Positions 26,373 to 34,926 of a stretch of 37,083 nucleotides of DNA are shown piece by piece. The notes beneath the pieces were generated by a model, which ran no database searches, was not told where the DNA came from, and saw only the letters and a program-made list of their open reading frames with translations. Position 1 is the stretch's first letter; every line of letters begins with the position of its first letter. The translations under genes and the position numbers were made by a program. The stretch is from Thiomargarita sp. Its GTDB lineage: Bacteria; Pseudomonadota; Gammaproteobacteria; Beggiatoales; Beggiatoaceae. Where the stretch lies: contig DYPD01000032.1 in assembly GCA_020720115.1 (NCBI GenBank), positions 1 to 37,083 of the forward strand, given 5' to 3'.

Positions 26373-26906
26373 TTAAGGGCAATTAGCAAAACCTGTGGTA
26401 AAGGTACGCGAGTAGTCATAGGCTTCGCTGCCGTCCGGCAAGCGCACCCGCGCTACTGGGGTAAAACTTTCGTAGCCCTGAGTTACGCCTTGCTTTGGGG
26501 TTAGTTGCACTGCAATCCATTCACAGCCGCCCGTGCGCACCGTGTTGCCCAAACGGTCACAGCCTTGCTGCACGATGCGTCGTGCGTATTGCTGACAGGA
26601 AGCTCCGCCCCAGTGTATTTTGCCGTTGCTCAGCAAGCGCCCGTTGCCAGAAATGCCGTCTTGGTTATTATCCATTGGCTGCTGGGTATCCTGATTCATA
26701 CCTTGAATCGGCACATAATTAAAATACTGATTGGCTTTACTCATATCCAAATCAACATAACAAACATCCAAAAAAGCTTGTCCACTTTTGGGTCCCAAAG
26801 CCCAAAACAAGGTGTGCGGTGCGCAACCTTCATAATCCACTTTTTGCGGTGTACTAGAACACCCAGCAATGAATCCCACCAGCAGCAGCACAATAAATTT
26901 TTGCAT
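26373..26906 (-). CDS. Lipoprotein of unknown function
   Basis: A 177-residue lipoprotein: MQKFIVLLLVGFIAGC has a lipobox with Cys16. The mature part is rich in Gly, Asn and aromatic residues with seven further Cys (EGCAPH, DVCYVD, ASCQQY, QGCDRL, GGCEW, ANCP), suggesting disulfide bonds. I do not recognise a family. It starts 30 bp after the FimX-like gene stop and precedes the DUF1318 gene, so is probably in the same transcript. Confidence 0.7.
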   Translation of the reverse strand: MQKFIVLLLVGFIAGCSSTPQKVDYEGCAPHTLFWALGPKSGQAFLDVCYVDLDMSKANQYFNYVPIQGMNQDTQQPMDNNQDGISGNGRLLSNGKIHWGGASCQQYARRIVQQGCDRLGNTVRTGGCEWIAVQLTPKQGVTQGYESFTPVARVRLPDGSEAYDYSRTFTTGFANCP

Positions 26907-26936
26907 GACGCTTTCCTTGCTCGCAGTTAAATGAGT

Positions 26937-29024
26937 TTATTCAGTAAAATCATAATCCATCGTATTAATGGGTTCTTGAATGTAATGCCCTTGTGCGAAA
27001 TCCGCTTCACATTGAAACAACACAGCTAAACTATTGGCATCTTCTACCGCTTCGGCAATCGTCTGCTTTTCATAGCGATGCGCTAGTTCTACAATTTGTT
27101 TAACCGAAGTTTGATGTTCAGTGCTAGACGATAAGCCTTTAGCATAAGAAGAATCAATTTTAATGTAGTTTACTGATAGATGCTTAAGCAAAGTTTCCGA
27201 ATTTAAACCAGTGCCAAAATGCTCTATCGCTGAACGACAACCAATGCGTTGTAATTGGCTTACAAAGGCTTTGGCATGTTTGATCTGGCTAATCGCAGTG
27301 GCTTCGCTGATTTCAATGGTTAGGCGATCAGCCGAGACTTGCGCGGCTTTGAGCAATTTATTGATATGTACCAATAGGGCTTCATCTTTAACGGCTTGGT
27401 CTGAGAGTTTAATAAAGAAATGCGTGTTGAATTTTTCTACTTCACGTTGTTTCAAAATCCGCACTGCTTCTTTTAACACCCATTTATCCAGGTGCATACT
27501 CAGATTGGCTTTTTCTGCGGCGGCAAACAGAGTGCCCGGGGGTACGGGTTTACCTTCAGCATCCACCATACGCAAAAAGACTTCATAAATTTCTTCTTCT
27601 TCGCCACGCAAACTTACTATCGGTTGATAAGCTAAATGGAAACGCTTTTCTTCAATTGCAGTTTCAATCATTTTAGCAACATCTTGCAAAGCGGCGTCGC
27701 CGGCGTTGTTTTTCACCATTGCTTTGTAGACTTCAATGCGGTTGCCGCCCTGTGATTGAGCGGATTTGCAAGCTGTGTGTGCATCGCCGAGCACATTTTG
27801 CGGTGTGCCTGCTGAAGCTAATACTTGTGCAATGCCGATGCTACAGGTAGCAATGACTGACTGTTCCTCTAATTCTGTTACGCAAGCTTCTACGGTTTTG
27901 CGGATTTTTTCGGCAAATTGTTGAGCTTGTGCTACATCTGTATCGTGGAGCAAGAACACGAATACATATTCGCTGAAACGCGCTAAAGTGACTTCTCCGG
28001 CTTCTTCTTTGAGTGCTTTGGCAATGTTTTTAATGATGGGATCACTGTTGCCAATGCCGACGCGTTCACGAATTTCAGTAAATCTATCCAACGCCACATA
28101 GAGCACCATGCTGCGTATGTGGGTTTCCATGGTTTTCGTCAGCGCTTTTTCGACTAATTGGATAAAGTGGGTGCGGTTGTAGAGTTCCGTCAGCTGATCC
28201 AGTTTGCCAAATTTTTCTTTGAGTTTTTTCTCTAGTTCTTTACTATCCGTTTGATCTCGAATAATGATTTGAATACATTTTTCATTCTCGTAGAGTGCTT
28301 GGCTAACTTCCATTTTTAAGCGGAATTTGCTGCGCTTGTTTTTTTGTACACGCCAGCCCATTAATTCAATATCTCGGTCTTCTTCATTTTCATCCGTCAT
28401 GTATTCGCGCATGAAATCTTTGAATTTGACATGATCTTCGGGGGTGACTAAATCCATGACCGGCATACTTTCTAAGTCTTCTAGGCTTTCGTAGCCAAAC
28501 ATTTCTAAATAAGCCGGGTTGGCGTGAATGTGCATTCCATCATGCACATAGCTAATGGCGTCGCGCGAAGTTTCTAACAGCATTTTATTGTGCTGTTGGC
28601 TTTGCCGATACATTTGTTCTAAATGGCGTAAGTTCTGCCGGTTAGAGAGATCGTAGAGTTCTTTTTTCACCGCATGTTGCAGACAGAGGTCGTGACCGCC
28701 AGGAATGACATGGCGTGCGCCCGCATCCATGAGGTCGCCCATACACTCGGCGCTGAATTTATGACAGAGCACGATAATGGGGATGTCTTGGTTAGAGGTT
28801 TTGACCAGTTCGCAGGCTTGCCGGGCGCTAAATTCTCCAACTTCCGGCACGGTGATAATGAGGTCCCATTCCTGGGCGCTGAGGGCGTTTTGTAAATCTT
28901 CGGCGTCTTCCACATGCTTGGGGCGAATGGGATAACGGGCTTTGCGCAAACTGTTCAGGATCACTTCAGCATCATTAGCGGATTCTTCAATCACTATGAG
29001 CCGAATAATATTGTCCTGTATCAC
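26937..29024 (-). CDS. fimX: FimX-like REC-PAS-GGDEF-EAL protein with degenerate catalytic sites
   Basis: A 695-residue cytoplasmic protein with the size and order of FimX, which binds c-di-GMP and controls type IV pilus assembly and twitching. A REC-like domain (1-125) lacks the phospho-acceptor: the strand reads DLIITVPE, with Thr58 where Asp is expected. A PAS domain (about 150-265) and a GGDEF-like domain (275-435) follow; the GGDEF site is replaced by RFSEYVF (349-355). The EAL domain (445-690) has EVF for EAL and EHFGTG for DDFGTG. Both enzyme activities are therefore probably lost and the protein likely acts as a receptor. GTG 29024 has AAGGAG 7-8 nt upstream. It lies 151 bp after the AAC(3)-like gene. 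Confidence 0.88.
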   Translation of the reverse strand: MIQDNIIRLIVIEESANDAEVILNSLRKARYPIRPKHVEDAEDLQNALSAQEWDLIITVPEVGEFSARQACELVKTSNQDIPIIVLCHKFSAECMGDLMDAGARHVIPGGHDLCLQHAVKKELYDLSNRQNLRHLEQMYRQSQQHNKMLLETSRDAISYVHDGMHIHANPAYLEMFGYESLEDLESMPVMDLVTPEDHVKFKDFMREYMTDENEEDRDIELMGWRVQKNKRSKFRLKMEVSQALYENEKCIQIIIRDQTDSKELEKKLKEKFGKLDQLTELYNRTHFIQLVEKALTKTMETHIRSMVLYVALDRFTEIRERVGIGNSDPIIKNIAKALKEEAGEVTLARFSEYVFVFLLHDTDVAQAQQFAEKIRKTVEACVTELEEQSVIATCSIGIAQVLASAGTPQNVLGDAHTACKSAQSQGGNRIEVYKAMVKNNAGDAALQDVAKMIETAIEEKRFHLAYQPIVSLRGEEEEIYEVFLRMVDAEGKPVPPGTLFAAAEKANLSMHLDKWVLKEAVRILKQREVEKFNTHFFIKLSDQAVKDEALLVHINKLLKAAQVSADRLTIEISEATAISQIKHAKAFVSQLQRIGCRSAIEHFGTGLNSETLLKHLSVNYIKIDSSYAKGLSSSTEHQTSVKQIVELAHRYEKQTIAEAVEDANSLAVLFQCEADFAQGHYIQEPINTMDYDFTE

Positions 29025-29175
29025 GGAGTTCTCCTTGGCGTAAAAAGTTTGGGAGGGGAATTGCGACAGTATATCGGGTTTTCAATAAAAGATTTGAGCA
29101 AAAAGTACGCGAGAACAGTGGCTCTGCTGGGTTTGCTAAAAACTTCAAACGCGCACTCTACCTCACTATTTTGTT

Positions 29176-29982
29176 TTAAGTGAGCCAGGGATTTGCGGGA
29201 TCGCGCTTTAAGTGTTTGGCAGCCAGCAAAAAACACGCATCCGTGCTCAGCGCTTTACTGATGCTATGAGCAAAAGTCTGTATCTCTCCCCAACTGAAAT
29301 ACATATCGCCTTGCTGGTGGACGTGCAATATCTGTTCTTCTAGCAAGAACTGCCAGCGTTTGCGCTGATCGTAAAGCGGATAAGCATGGCAATTGGCGTC
29401 CATGTTGCGCACATAGGCGGTGTAATTCACTGATTGCCAATGGGTTTCATCAAGGTACAGAATCCCGCTGACTTGGCGCAAATGGCGGTAATTCACCTGA
29501 TGGCGCAGTTCTATGGCATGTATTGGCGTTGCCCAAAAACCAGGCATATCAATGTTGAGAATAATGGCATTCTGCTGATACAGGTGCTCAAATAACCCCC
29601 CAGGCGCAAAGGTGGCGCTGTAATCCAGCGCAAGTTGCGGCACATAGTCATTGAGGTCAAGCAGGCTGTACATGGGATCAGGAGAACGCCAACAGGGAAT
29701 ATGCTGGCGGATTTCTTCAGAAAAGCGTCCGGTTTCGGACAAGGAAAAACGGCGGTGAAATAAGCGCGAGCGCAAAAAACCATAGATGGTATAGGCAGGT
29801 ACGAGCAGACTCAGCGGACGATAAGCTTGTAGCCCAGCCACCAACGTCTGGGTGAGTGCACCATAAGACAAGCCGGTGTACGCTTGTAAACCTTTAATGC
29901 GTGCATGAATAAGGATAATGCGCCCAGAGGGTAATGCTAACGAATCTAGCAATGCCCTTAATCCGTGAGTGGAAGGAATCAT
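29176..29982 (-). CDS. AAC(3)-family N-acetyltransferase-like protein
   Basis: A 268-residue member of the aminoglycoside 3-N-acetyltransferase fold. Recognisable features are IILIHARIKGLQAYTGLSYG, LSLLVPAYTIYGF, the SETGRFSEEIR segment and SPDPMYSLL, corresponding to the family's SxxGxLxE and SxHPxxS motifs, with Asp where the usual His-Pro context sits. Genomic relatives often acetylate amino sugars in surface polysaccharides or glycoproteins rather than antibiotics, so resistance should not be assumed. ATG 29982 overlaps the preceding gene's TGA (ATGA), indicating coupling to the ABC_sub_bind gene. Confidence 0.8.
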   Translation of the reverse strand: MIPSTHGLRALLDSLALPSGRIILIHARIKGLQAYTGLSYGALTQTLVAGLQAYRPLSLLVPAYTIYGFLRSRLFHRRFSLSETGRFSEEIRQHIPCWRSPDPMYSLLDLNDYVPQLALDYSATFAPGGLFEHLYQQNAIILNIDMPGFWATPIHAIELRHQVNYRHLRQVSGILYLDETHWQSVNYTAYVRNMDANCHAYPLYDQRKRWQFLLEEQILHVHQQGDMYFSWGEIQTFAHSISKALSTDACFLLAAKHLKRDPANPWLT

Positions 29983-31445
29983 TTACTAGGTGGTGCGGGA
30001 GGTGGCGGATAGATTTCTTGGTAAATGATGTCTGCTGCGCCCAAAATTTCGATAGGCGGGTCGTAATCAATTGCTTTAGCGGTCGCTAGATTGATAGCAA
30101 TTGTCGGCGGACTTTCAAATAATTGCGGCAACTCGCGGGGTTTTGCGCCATTAAAAATTTTAGCCATAGTAGTGGCATAAAACACCCCCAATGGACGGTA
30201 GCTAGACAACGCCATGCTCAACAATACGCCTTCTTTGACTTCATCAGCGCCCGTTTGGGAAAAAGTCGGGATGTGTTTTTCAAATAGGGGTTCTAAACAA
30301 ATTGGCAAGTTTTGCAGAGTAATGATGGGATGGCGTGCAATGTACAGCGCATCTACTTTCTTAGATAAATACTTGAAACAACGAATGAGATTTTTCTCTG
30401 CTTGTGCCTTATCAATATTTATATTTTTAGCATAGCAAGGCACTATTTCAAAATCTTCGTGCTGGGCAACGCGCTCAACGCTCTCTATCGCACCAAAATT
30501 GCGCCCATCTGGGGTGTTTTCGTAAATCAAGCCAAGGCGCTGAAAGCCAATGATTTGCTTGAATAAAAAAACTTGATTTTCATGACGTTTAGGATCAATT
30601 TTGGCGTGAATGTGGTCATAACCCGAATCTTCCACGCTTTTGATGATATTTGCCGCCAGCGCATCAGTGGTCGAACCTATAATGGAAGGCACTGAATGTT
30701 CATTGTTAGCAATGCTTTGTCCCGCCCAAGTGCCCATCACCAGCATTAAATCAATATCGCCTACTTTGTTAAGACGCTCTAAAAGCTGCTGACGCACTTC
30801 TGGTTGTTGGCTAATATCTTCTGGGCTATAAAAAGCATCAGCAACAAATTCAATATACTGGCTAGAAAGATTTTCTCCTAACCAATCCCACACCGGACGC
30901 GCCGCTTTAGGGTCTTCTGGGGTTGGAATAATAGCGGTTTCTATCCAACCTAATTCCATTAAACCCTGCACAATAGCAATCAGACTTTTTTGATAAGAAT
31001 CATAATCATTGCCTTGAAAATAACCAATGCGCCACTTTTTATCCTGTTTGGTCACGGGAGTAGTGAGAAACTCTTTTCGCTCTTCACCCACCTCTTCTTT
31101 TTGGAGTTCTTGCTCTTGAGCCAGTTCTTCTGCATTCACCGGGGGTTCTGGGGGCGGTGGCGGTGGCGGTGGCGGCAGGGGCACAACAGGGGCGGGTTGT
31201 GGCGCAGGCATGTCGTTTTTAGGCAGGGGCGAGGGACTGCTGGCACCAAGACGTAGAGACTTTTCCAGCGTTTTAAGTTTTTTTGGCTTTTTTGGGGCAC
31301 TCTCAACAGCGGCTGTCTGCCCACGCTGAGCATCAGTGCCAACGGCTTTTTCTGTGGCAGACGGTGGCTGGTTAGCAGCCGTTGCCGTTAGGGATAATAC
31401 GGCAAATAAAATAAGGTAAAAACCCCTAAACCTTTGTATAAACAT
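29979..31445 (-). CDS. ABC_sub_bind-family periplasmic protein with proline-rich linker
   Basis: A 488-residue exported protein. ATG 31445 has AGGA 7 nt upstream and begins a signal peptide MFIQRFRGFYLILFAVLSLT then ATAA; in-frame starts at 31463 and 31508 would bury it. Residues about 25-130 are a charged, proline-rich linker that includes nine consecutive Pro. From about residue 140 (WRIGYFQGNDYDSYQKSLIA) to the end lies a two-lobed periplasmic binding fold of the uncharacterised ABC_sub_bind type (LMLVMGTWAGQSIANNE, GLIYENTPDGRNFGAIESV, VDALYIARHPIITLQNLP, SLSSYRPLGVFYATTM). The ligand is unknown and no permease or ATPase is adjacent, so it may be a sensor rather than a transporter subunit. 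It heads the run to the AAC(3)-like and FimX-like genes. Confidence 0.82.
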   Translation of the reverse strand: MFIQRFRGFYLILFAVLSLTATAANQPPSATEKAVGTDAQRGQTAAVESAPKKPKKLKTLEKSLRLGASSPSPLPKNDMPAPQPAPVVPLPPPPPPPPPEPPVNAEELAQEQELQKEEVGEERKEFLTTPVTKQDKKWRIGYFQGNDYDSYQKSLIAIVQGLMELGWIETAIIPTPEDPKAARPVWDWLGENLSSQYIEFVADAFYSPEDISQQPEVRQQLLERLNKVGDIDLMLVMGTWAGQSIANNEHSVPSIIGSTTDALAANIIKSVEDSGYDHIHAKIDPKRHENQVFLFKQIIGFQRLGLIYENTPDGRNFGAIESVERVAQHEDFEIVPCYAKNINIDKAQAEKNLIRCFKYLSKKVDALYIARHPIITLQNLPICLEPLFEKHIPTFSQTGADEVKEGVLLSMALSSYRPLGVFYATTMAKIFNGAKPRELPQLFESPPTIAINLATAKAIDYDPPIEILGAADIIYQEIYPPPPAPPSK

Positions 31446-31649
31446 ATAAAATTCCTTTGGCATTGCCACACTATCAGGGAACGGAAAAGCGCTTTTATAA
31501 AAGTGCATACACCTTGAAAAAAGGCTTGCGAGTATACCAATTAGTGCGTTTTCATGTCGGTTCTAAAAACGCGTCTAAGGCATAGACAGAAGTGATCCAA
31601 CTGACGCAAAATAACCCGTGTTTTAACCTATTTTGCCAGGGAGAACATC

Positions 31650-31856
31650 ATGATAACGCACGACATTCAAGTAGATAACTGTCTGGAAACCCTCTGTGCC
31701 CAAGGCTGCCGCCAAGTCTACATACTCATCACGCTGTTAGAAAGCGGCAAACCCTTACCTCAATGCCGCTTAAACCCCGCACAATACGGGGTATTGTTAG
31801 AAGAACTCAAGGGCATTATGGCGGTTTACCAAGAAACTGGAAGCTGTTCTTTATAA
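31650..31856 (+). CDS. Small conserved-looking protein, function unknown
   Basis: A 68-residue protein (MITHDIQVDNCLETLCAQGC and so on) with four Cys residues in the N-terminal two thirds and one near the C-terminus. AGGGAGA lies 8 nt upstream of ATG, and codon use fits the neighbours, so it is likely expressed. It is divergent from the ABC_sub_bind gene and convergent with the Cys-rich lipoprotein gene. Confidence 0.65.
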   Translation: MITHDIQVDNCLETLCAQGCRQVYILITLLESGKPLPQCRLNPAQYGVLLEELKGIMAVYQETGSCSL

Positions 31857-31877
31857 AGCATTTAAGCTTTTAGTGGT

Positions 31878-32345
31878 TCATTGTTGAACTGCTTCGCACC
31901 CGCTGACGCAGCGTTGCTCGTAACGAATATGCCCGCCACAAAGTTGAAAACAGCGTTCAAAATCCGTGTCGCAACCGCAGTCTTCTCGACAATGTGCAGT
32001 GCTGACATAACTGTGACTTCTGGGTTCATCTGCATCCCCGCACACGCTCTCGCCTTTTACCTGGGCTTTTAATTTGCTTAAACAATGCTCGCGTTTATCT
32101 AACCAATCTTCTTTAGCGTTTAAGTAATCCCGCTTGCCTTGAAACTCGGCTTCTTGCACACAGCCGTCGTAGTTGATTTGACAGTCACTTTGGCAGTTTG
32201 CGCGTTGTTGGTCGCATTGGAAAACGCAGTTTTTACCCTGTTTGCCTGCTGGCGGGTCGTAAAAAGTAAAGGTGCGGTACATAGGACCGCAGCCCGTTAA
32301 ATGAAACATCACAGCTAAAAATAACAGAGCGCGGCAAGGGATCAT
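31878..32345 (-). CDS. Cysteine-rich lipoprotein, function unknown
   Basis: A 155-residue lipoprotein with a lipobox LTGC (Cys19) after a hydrophobic leader. The mature part holds about fourteen more Cys in two clusters: CVFQCDQQRANCQSDC then NYDGC near residues 40-62, and HCREDCGCDTDFERCFQLCG then RCVSGC near 118-150. The two clusters look like repeats of one module separated by a charged helix (LNAKEDWLDKREHCLSKLKA). Disulfide bonds or metal binding are possible; no family is recognised. It starts 34 bp after the ZorA-like gene on the same strand. Confidence 0.7.
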   Translation of the reverse strand: MIPCRALLFLAVMFHLTGCGPMYRTFTFYDPPAGKQGKNCVFQCDQQRANCQSDCQINYDGCVQEAEFQGKRDYLNAKEDWLDKREHCLSKLKAQVKGESVCGDADEPRSHSYVSTAHCREDCGCDTDFERCFQLCGGHIRYEQRCVSGCEAVQQ

Positions 32346-32379
32346 GGTAGCTCTTCAACAATTCTAAACGGGGAAGTGG

Positions 32380-33897
32380 TTAATGGGTAATTTCAGTCGG
32401 TTTTTTACGCGCTTGATTCTGCATTTCTTCTAGGGCTTCAACTAATTCACTCATAACTGAGTTTAAGGCTTTAACAGATTGATTTAAGCTGTCATCTAAA
32501 CGCTGGGTAAAGCTTTCAACTTGATGACGATAATGGTCTAAACCACTAGAAAGTTCTTTGAATACTTGCCCTAAATCCTGGTCTACATGTTCAAAACGCT
32601 GTTGATAGTTGTTCCACACTTGCTGTACCTGTTGCTCAGTCTGGCGCAGATTTTGTGCCGCTTCGCGTTGGCTTTGTGTCAAGGCATTGCCCACATGTTG
32701 TAAGCTCTGCATGAGTTTTTGCAGTTGTTCTAGGCTCTGTGCAAAGCGGGTGGCGGTTTCCGCTAAAGGTGCGGCAGAAGCCTGAAGATTTTGCGAAGTT
32801 TGGTGCAATTGCTCACTGGTTTGCGCCAATCGCTGCAAAACATTGTCGCCAAGCTGGGCAAAACCGCCCTGCACCTGGTTGAGTGTGCTGGCAGCTTGTT
32901 GCATTTGCGTGCCCACGCCCGCGCCAGTTTGTTCAAAACCTTGCTTAAATTCGTTTAAAGCAAACACCAGATGCCGCAAGGTATCTGCCAATTGCTTGAG
33001 TTCGCTGCCCGCTGCGCCCTGTACTTGTTGGCTAAAGCGTTCTAGCAATTCGGTGAGCGCGTCTTGATTGAGACGACTGATTTTGTCACCTAAACCTTCA
33101 ATTGCGTGTGCCAGTGGTTGCACTGCTTGTTGCAAATGCACTCCGACGGTTTCTCCTAATGCTTGTCCAAGTTGTTGATGAAATTGACTTAATTGCTGTG
33201 TTTGCCGTTCTGCTTCCTGGAGTTGCAAGGCTTCTAATTGGGCGCTGGTGCGCAACAACATGCAGCGTTCCATGTGTTGTGTAAGTTTATCTAGATGTTT
33301 ATGCAGACGATGCAAAGCGGCTTTTTCCGCCCAGGAAAATAGGATTGAAGCTAAGAGTCCGGCAATGGAAGTGACAAATTTGAAAGTTGCCGCGTGCAGC
33401 AAATCGCGTAAAGATTGCTGCGCCTGGCTAATGTCGGCAGCGGAGACACCCTGGCTGGCAAACCAGAGTGCTGCGACTAAGCCTAAAAAAGTAAACCAGA
33501 TACCGACGCCAACCAGCATATTTGGCACTGCTTGGTAAAGCCGCAGGTTGATGTGCGGTGCAATCAGGGCGTTTTGGTTAAAATACTGGTCGGGGCGTTG
33601 CGTGTAGTACACTGGCATTCCGGTCTGGCGCGGCGGCAACAGGGTTTGACGGAAACTTTGCCAATGCTGGGTCAGCAAAACCTGCTTTTGCAATTGAGCG
33701 TCAATCTCGGCATAGTTCTGCGCAAAACTGTGCGGCGTATGCGCGGCAAAGAGTGCTGCAATGCTTTGTAATTGGCGCGTGAGGCGAGCCAGCGCAACGG
33801 CAAAACCCAACCACAGCAGCATCGCCACTAATACAATGGCAATGGCAATAAGCCAGGGAATCTGCGGTTGATTAATAAAATCTAAGAGAGCATCCAT
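32380..33897 (-). CDS. MotA/ExbB/ZorA-like inner-membrane protein with long coiled-coil tail
   Basis: A 505-residue protein. TM1 spans about 14-38, then a cytoplasmic stretch, TM2 about 124-148 (AVPNMLVGVGIWFTFLGLVA) and TM3 about 171-192 (FKFVTSIAGLLASILFSW). The paired segments with GxxxTFLGL and FxTSxxGLxxS match the MotA/TolQ/ExbB stator fold. Residues 193-505 are a Gln-rich coiled coil. This architecture is that of ZorA of the anti-phage Zorya system. The usual partner ZorB (MotB/OmpA-like) and ZorC/D are absent; the next gene is a Cys-rich lipoprotein. The function may therefore be unrelated to defence. Its ATG overlaps the divergent gene's ATG in CATG; AAGG lies about 10 nt upstream. 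Confidence 0.78.
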   Translation of the reverse strand: MDALLDFINQPQIPWLIAIAIVLVAMLLWLGFAVALARLTRQLQSIAALFAAHTPHSFAQNYAEIDAQLQKQVLLTQHWQSFRQTLLPPRQTGMPVYYTQRPDQYFNQNALIAPHINLRLYQAVPNMLVGVGIWFTFLGLVAALWFASQGVSAADISQAQQSLRDLLHAATFKFVTSIAGLLASILFSWAEKAALHRLHKHLDKLTQHMERCMLLRTSAQLEALQLQEAERQTQQLSQFHQQLGQALGETVGVHLQQAVQPLAHAIEGLGDKISRLNQDALTELLERFSQQVQGAAGSELKQLADTLRHLVFALNEFKQGFEQTGAGVGTQMQQAASTLNQVQGGFAQLGDNVLQRLAQTSEQLHQTSQNLQASAAPLAETATRFAQSLEQLQKLMQSLQHVGNALTQSQREAAQNLRQTEQQVQQVWNNYQQRFEHVDQDLGQVFKELSSGLDHYRHQVESFTQRLDDSLNQSVKALNSVMSELVEALEEMQNQARKKPTEITH

Positions 33898-34414
33898 GCT
33901 GGAAAACCTTGAACAATACCGGATTGGTGAAAGCGACGCACTGTTAGTTTGTCAGGGAGCGCAGGAGAGTCAAGCAGCAGCAAGCGCCCTATTGCGTCAA
34001 TGCGAACGTCAGGTGCTTATTCTAACCCATGATTTTGAACCAGGCATTTATGATAACCAGGAATGCTTAGAAGCGTTAGAAGATTTAGTGCTACAAGGAC
34101 GCCAACATGTGCAAGTACGCTTTCTCATTCAACAACCTGCCTTAGTAGCACAACGCGGACATGCGTTACTGCGCTTAGGGCGGCGCATGAGCAGCTACAT
34201 TCAAATGCGCTGTCCCGCCGAACAATTTCGCAGCTTGCCGCACAGTTTTTTACTGGTAGACGGCGTTGCACTGCTGCACCGCCCCTATCAAGACAGCTTC
34301 AAACTGCGGGCAAATTTTAAAGACCCAGAAGCAGTGCGGGAACTCACCCTAGAATTTGAAATGCTCTGGCATGAAGCACAAGAAGACCCGTATCTGCGTA
34401 CCCTGGTTTTATGA
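33896..34414 (+). CDS. DUF7931-type protein with phospholipase D-like fold
   Basis: A 172-residue soluble protein. The pattern [58 protein letters not shown] and [20 protein letters not shown] resembles DUF7931, a degenerate PLD-like domain often fused to GNAT acetyltransferases. The HxKxD catalytic motif is not present (HSFLLVD). Function is unknown. Its ATG shares bases with the start codon of the divergent ZorA-like gene, and AAGAGAG upstream can serve as ribosome site. The 3' end overlaps yaiI (convergent) by 6 bp. Confidence 0.7.
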   Translation: MLENLEQYRIGESDALLVCQGAQESQAAASALLRQCERQVLILTHDFEPGIYDNQECLEALEDLVLQGRQHVQVRFLIQQPALVAQRGHALLRLGRRMSSYIQMRCPAEQFRSLPHSFLLVDGVALLHRPYQDSFKLRANFKDPEAVRELTLEFEMLWHEAQEDPYLRTLVL

Positions 34415-34870
34415 GCGAAGTGCCAGAGCCGTCCGCGCTAATAATGCATCCAATTGATTAGCAAAGGCTTTGCGATCACATTGACTCAAAGCGGGCGGAC
34501 CGCCGGTATGCACGCCACTGCTGCGCAAGGTATCCATAAAATCGCGTAGCATCAGGCGTTCGCGGATAGTTTCAGTCGAAAACAACTCACCACGCGGCGT
34601 CAGTGCATAACCACCTTTATCTAACACCTCGGCTGCCAACGGAATATCGCTGGTAATGACTAAATCCTTAGCATTTAAGCGTTTAACTATTTCATTGTCC
34701 GCCACATCAAAGCCCGCTGCCACCCGCAACGACTTAATATAAGGCGAAGGCGGCACGCTCATCACGCGATTTGCCACCAAGATGACAGGCACTTTCACTC
34801 GCTCTGCTGCACGAAACAAAATCTCTTTAATTACCACCGGACAAGCATCCGCATCTACCCAGATTCTCAA
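34409..34870 (-). CDS. yaiI: YaiI/YqxD family protein (UPF0178, DUF188)
   Basis: A 153-residue member of a widespread family with NYN/PIN-like nuclease fold and no fixed role. Signatures: [60 protein letters not shown] and [19 protein letters not shown]. Length fits the family. A MITE lies 57 bp upstream. Confidence 0.93.
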   Translation of the reverse strand: MRIWVDADACPVVIKEILFRAAERVKVPVILVANRVMSVPPSPYIKSLRVAAGFDVADNEIVKRLNAKDLVITSDIPLAAEVLDKGGYALTPRGELFSTETIRERLMLRDFMDTLRSSGVHTGGPPALSQCDRKAFANQLDALLARTALALRS

Positions 34871-34926
34871 TTTAACGCCCTCTACTATTATTAGACTTGT
34901 CCTATTGTAATTTTCAACTAAAACAG

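Noticed and set aside
29176-29982. Aminoglycoside resistance gene
   Set aside because: Only fold-level similarity to AAC(3); context suggests an envelope-modification or unknown role.
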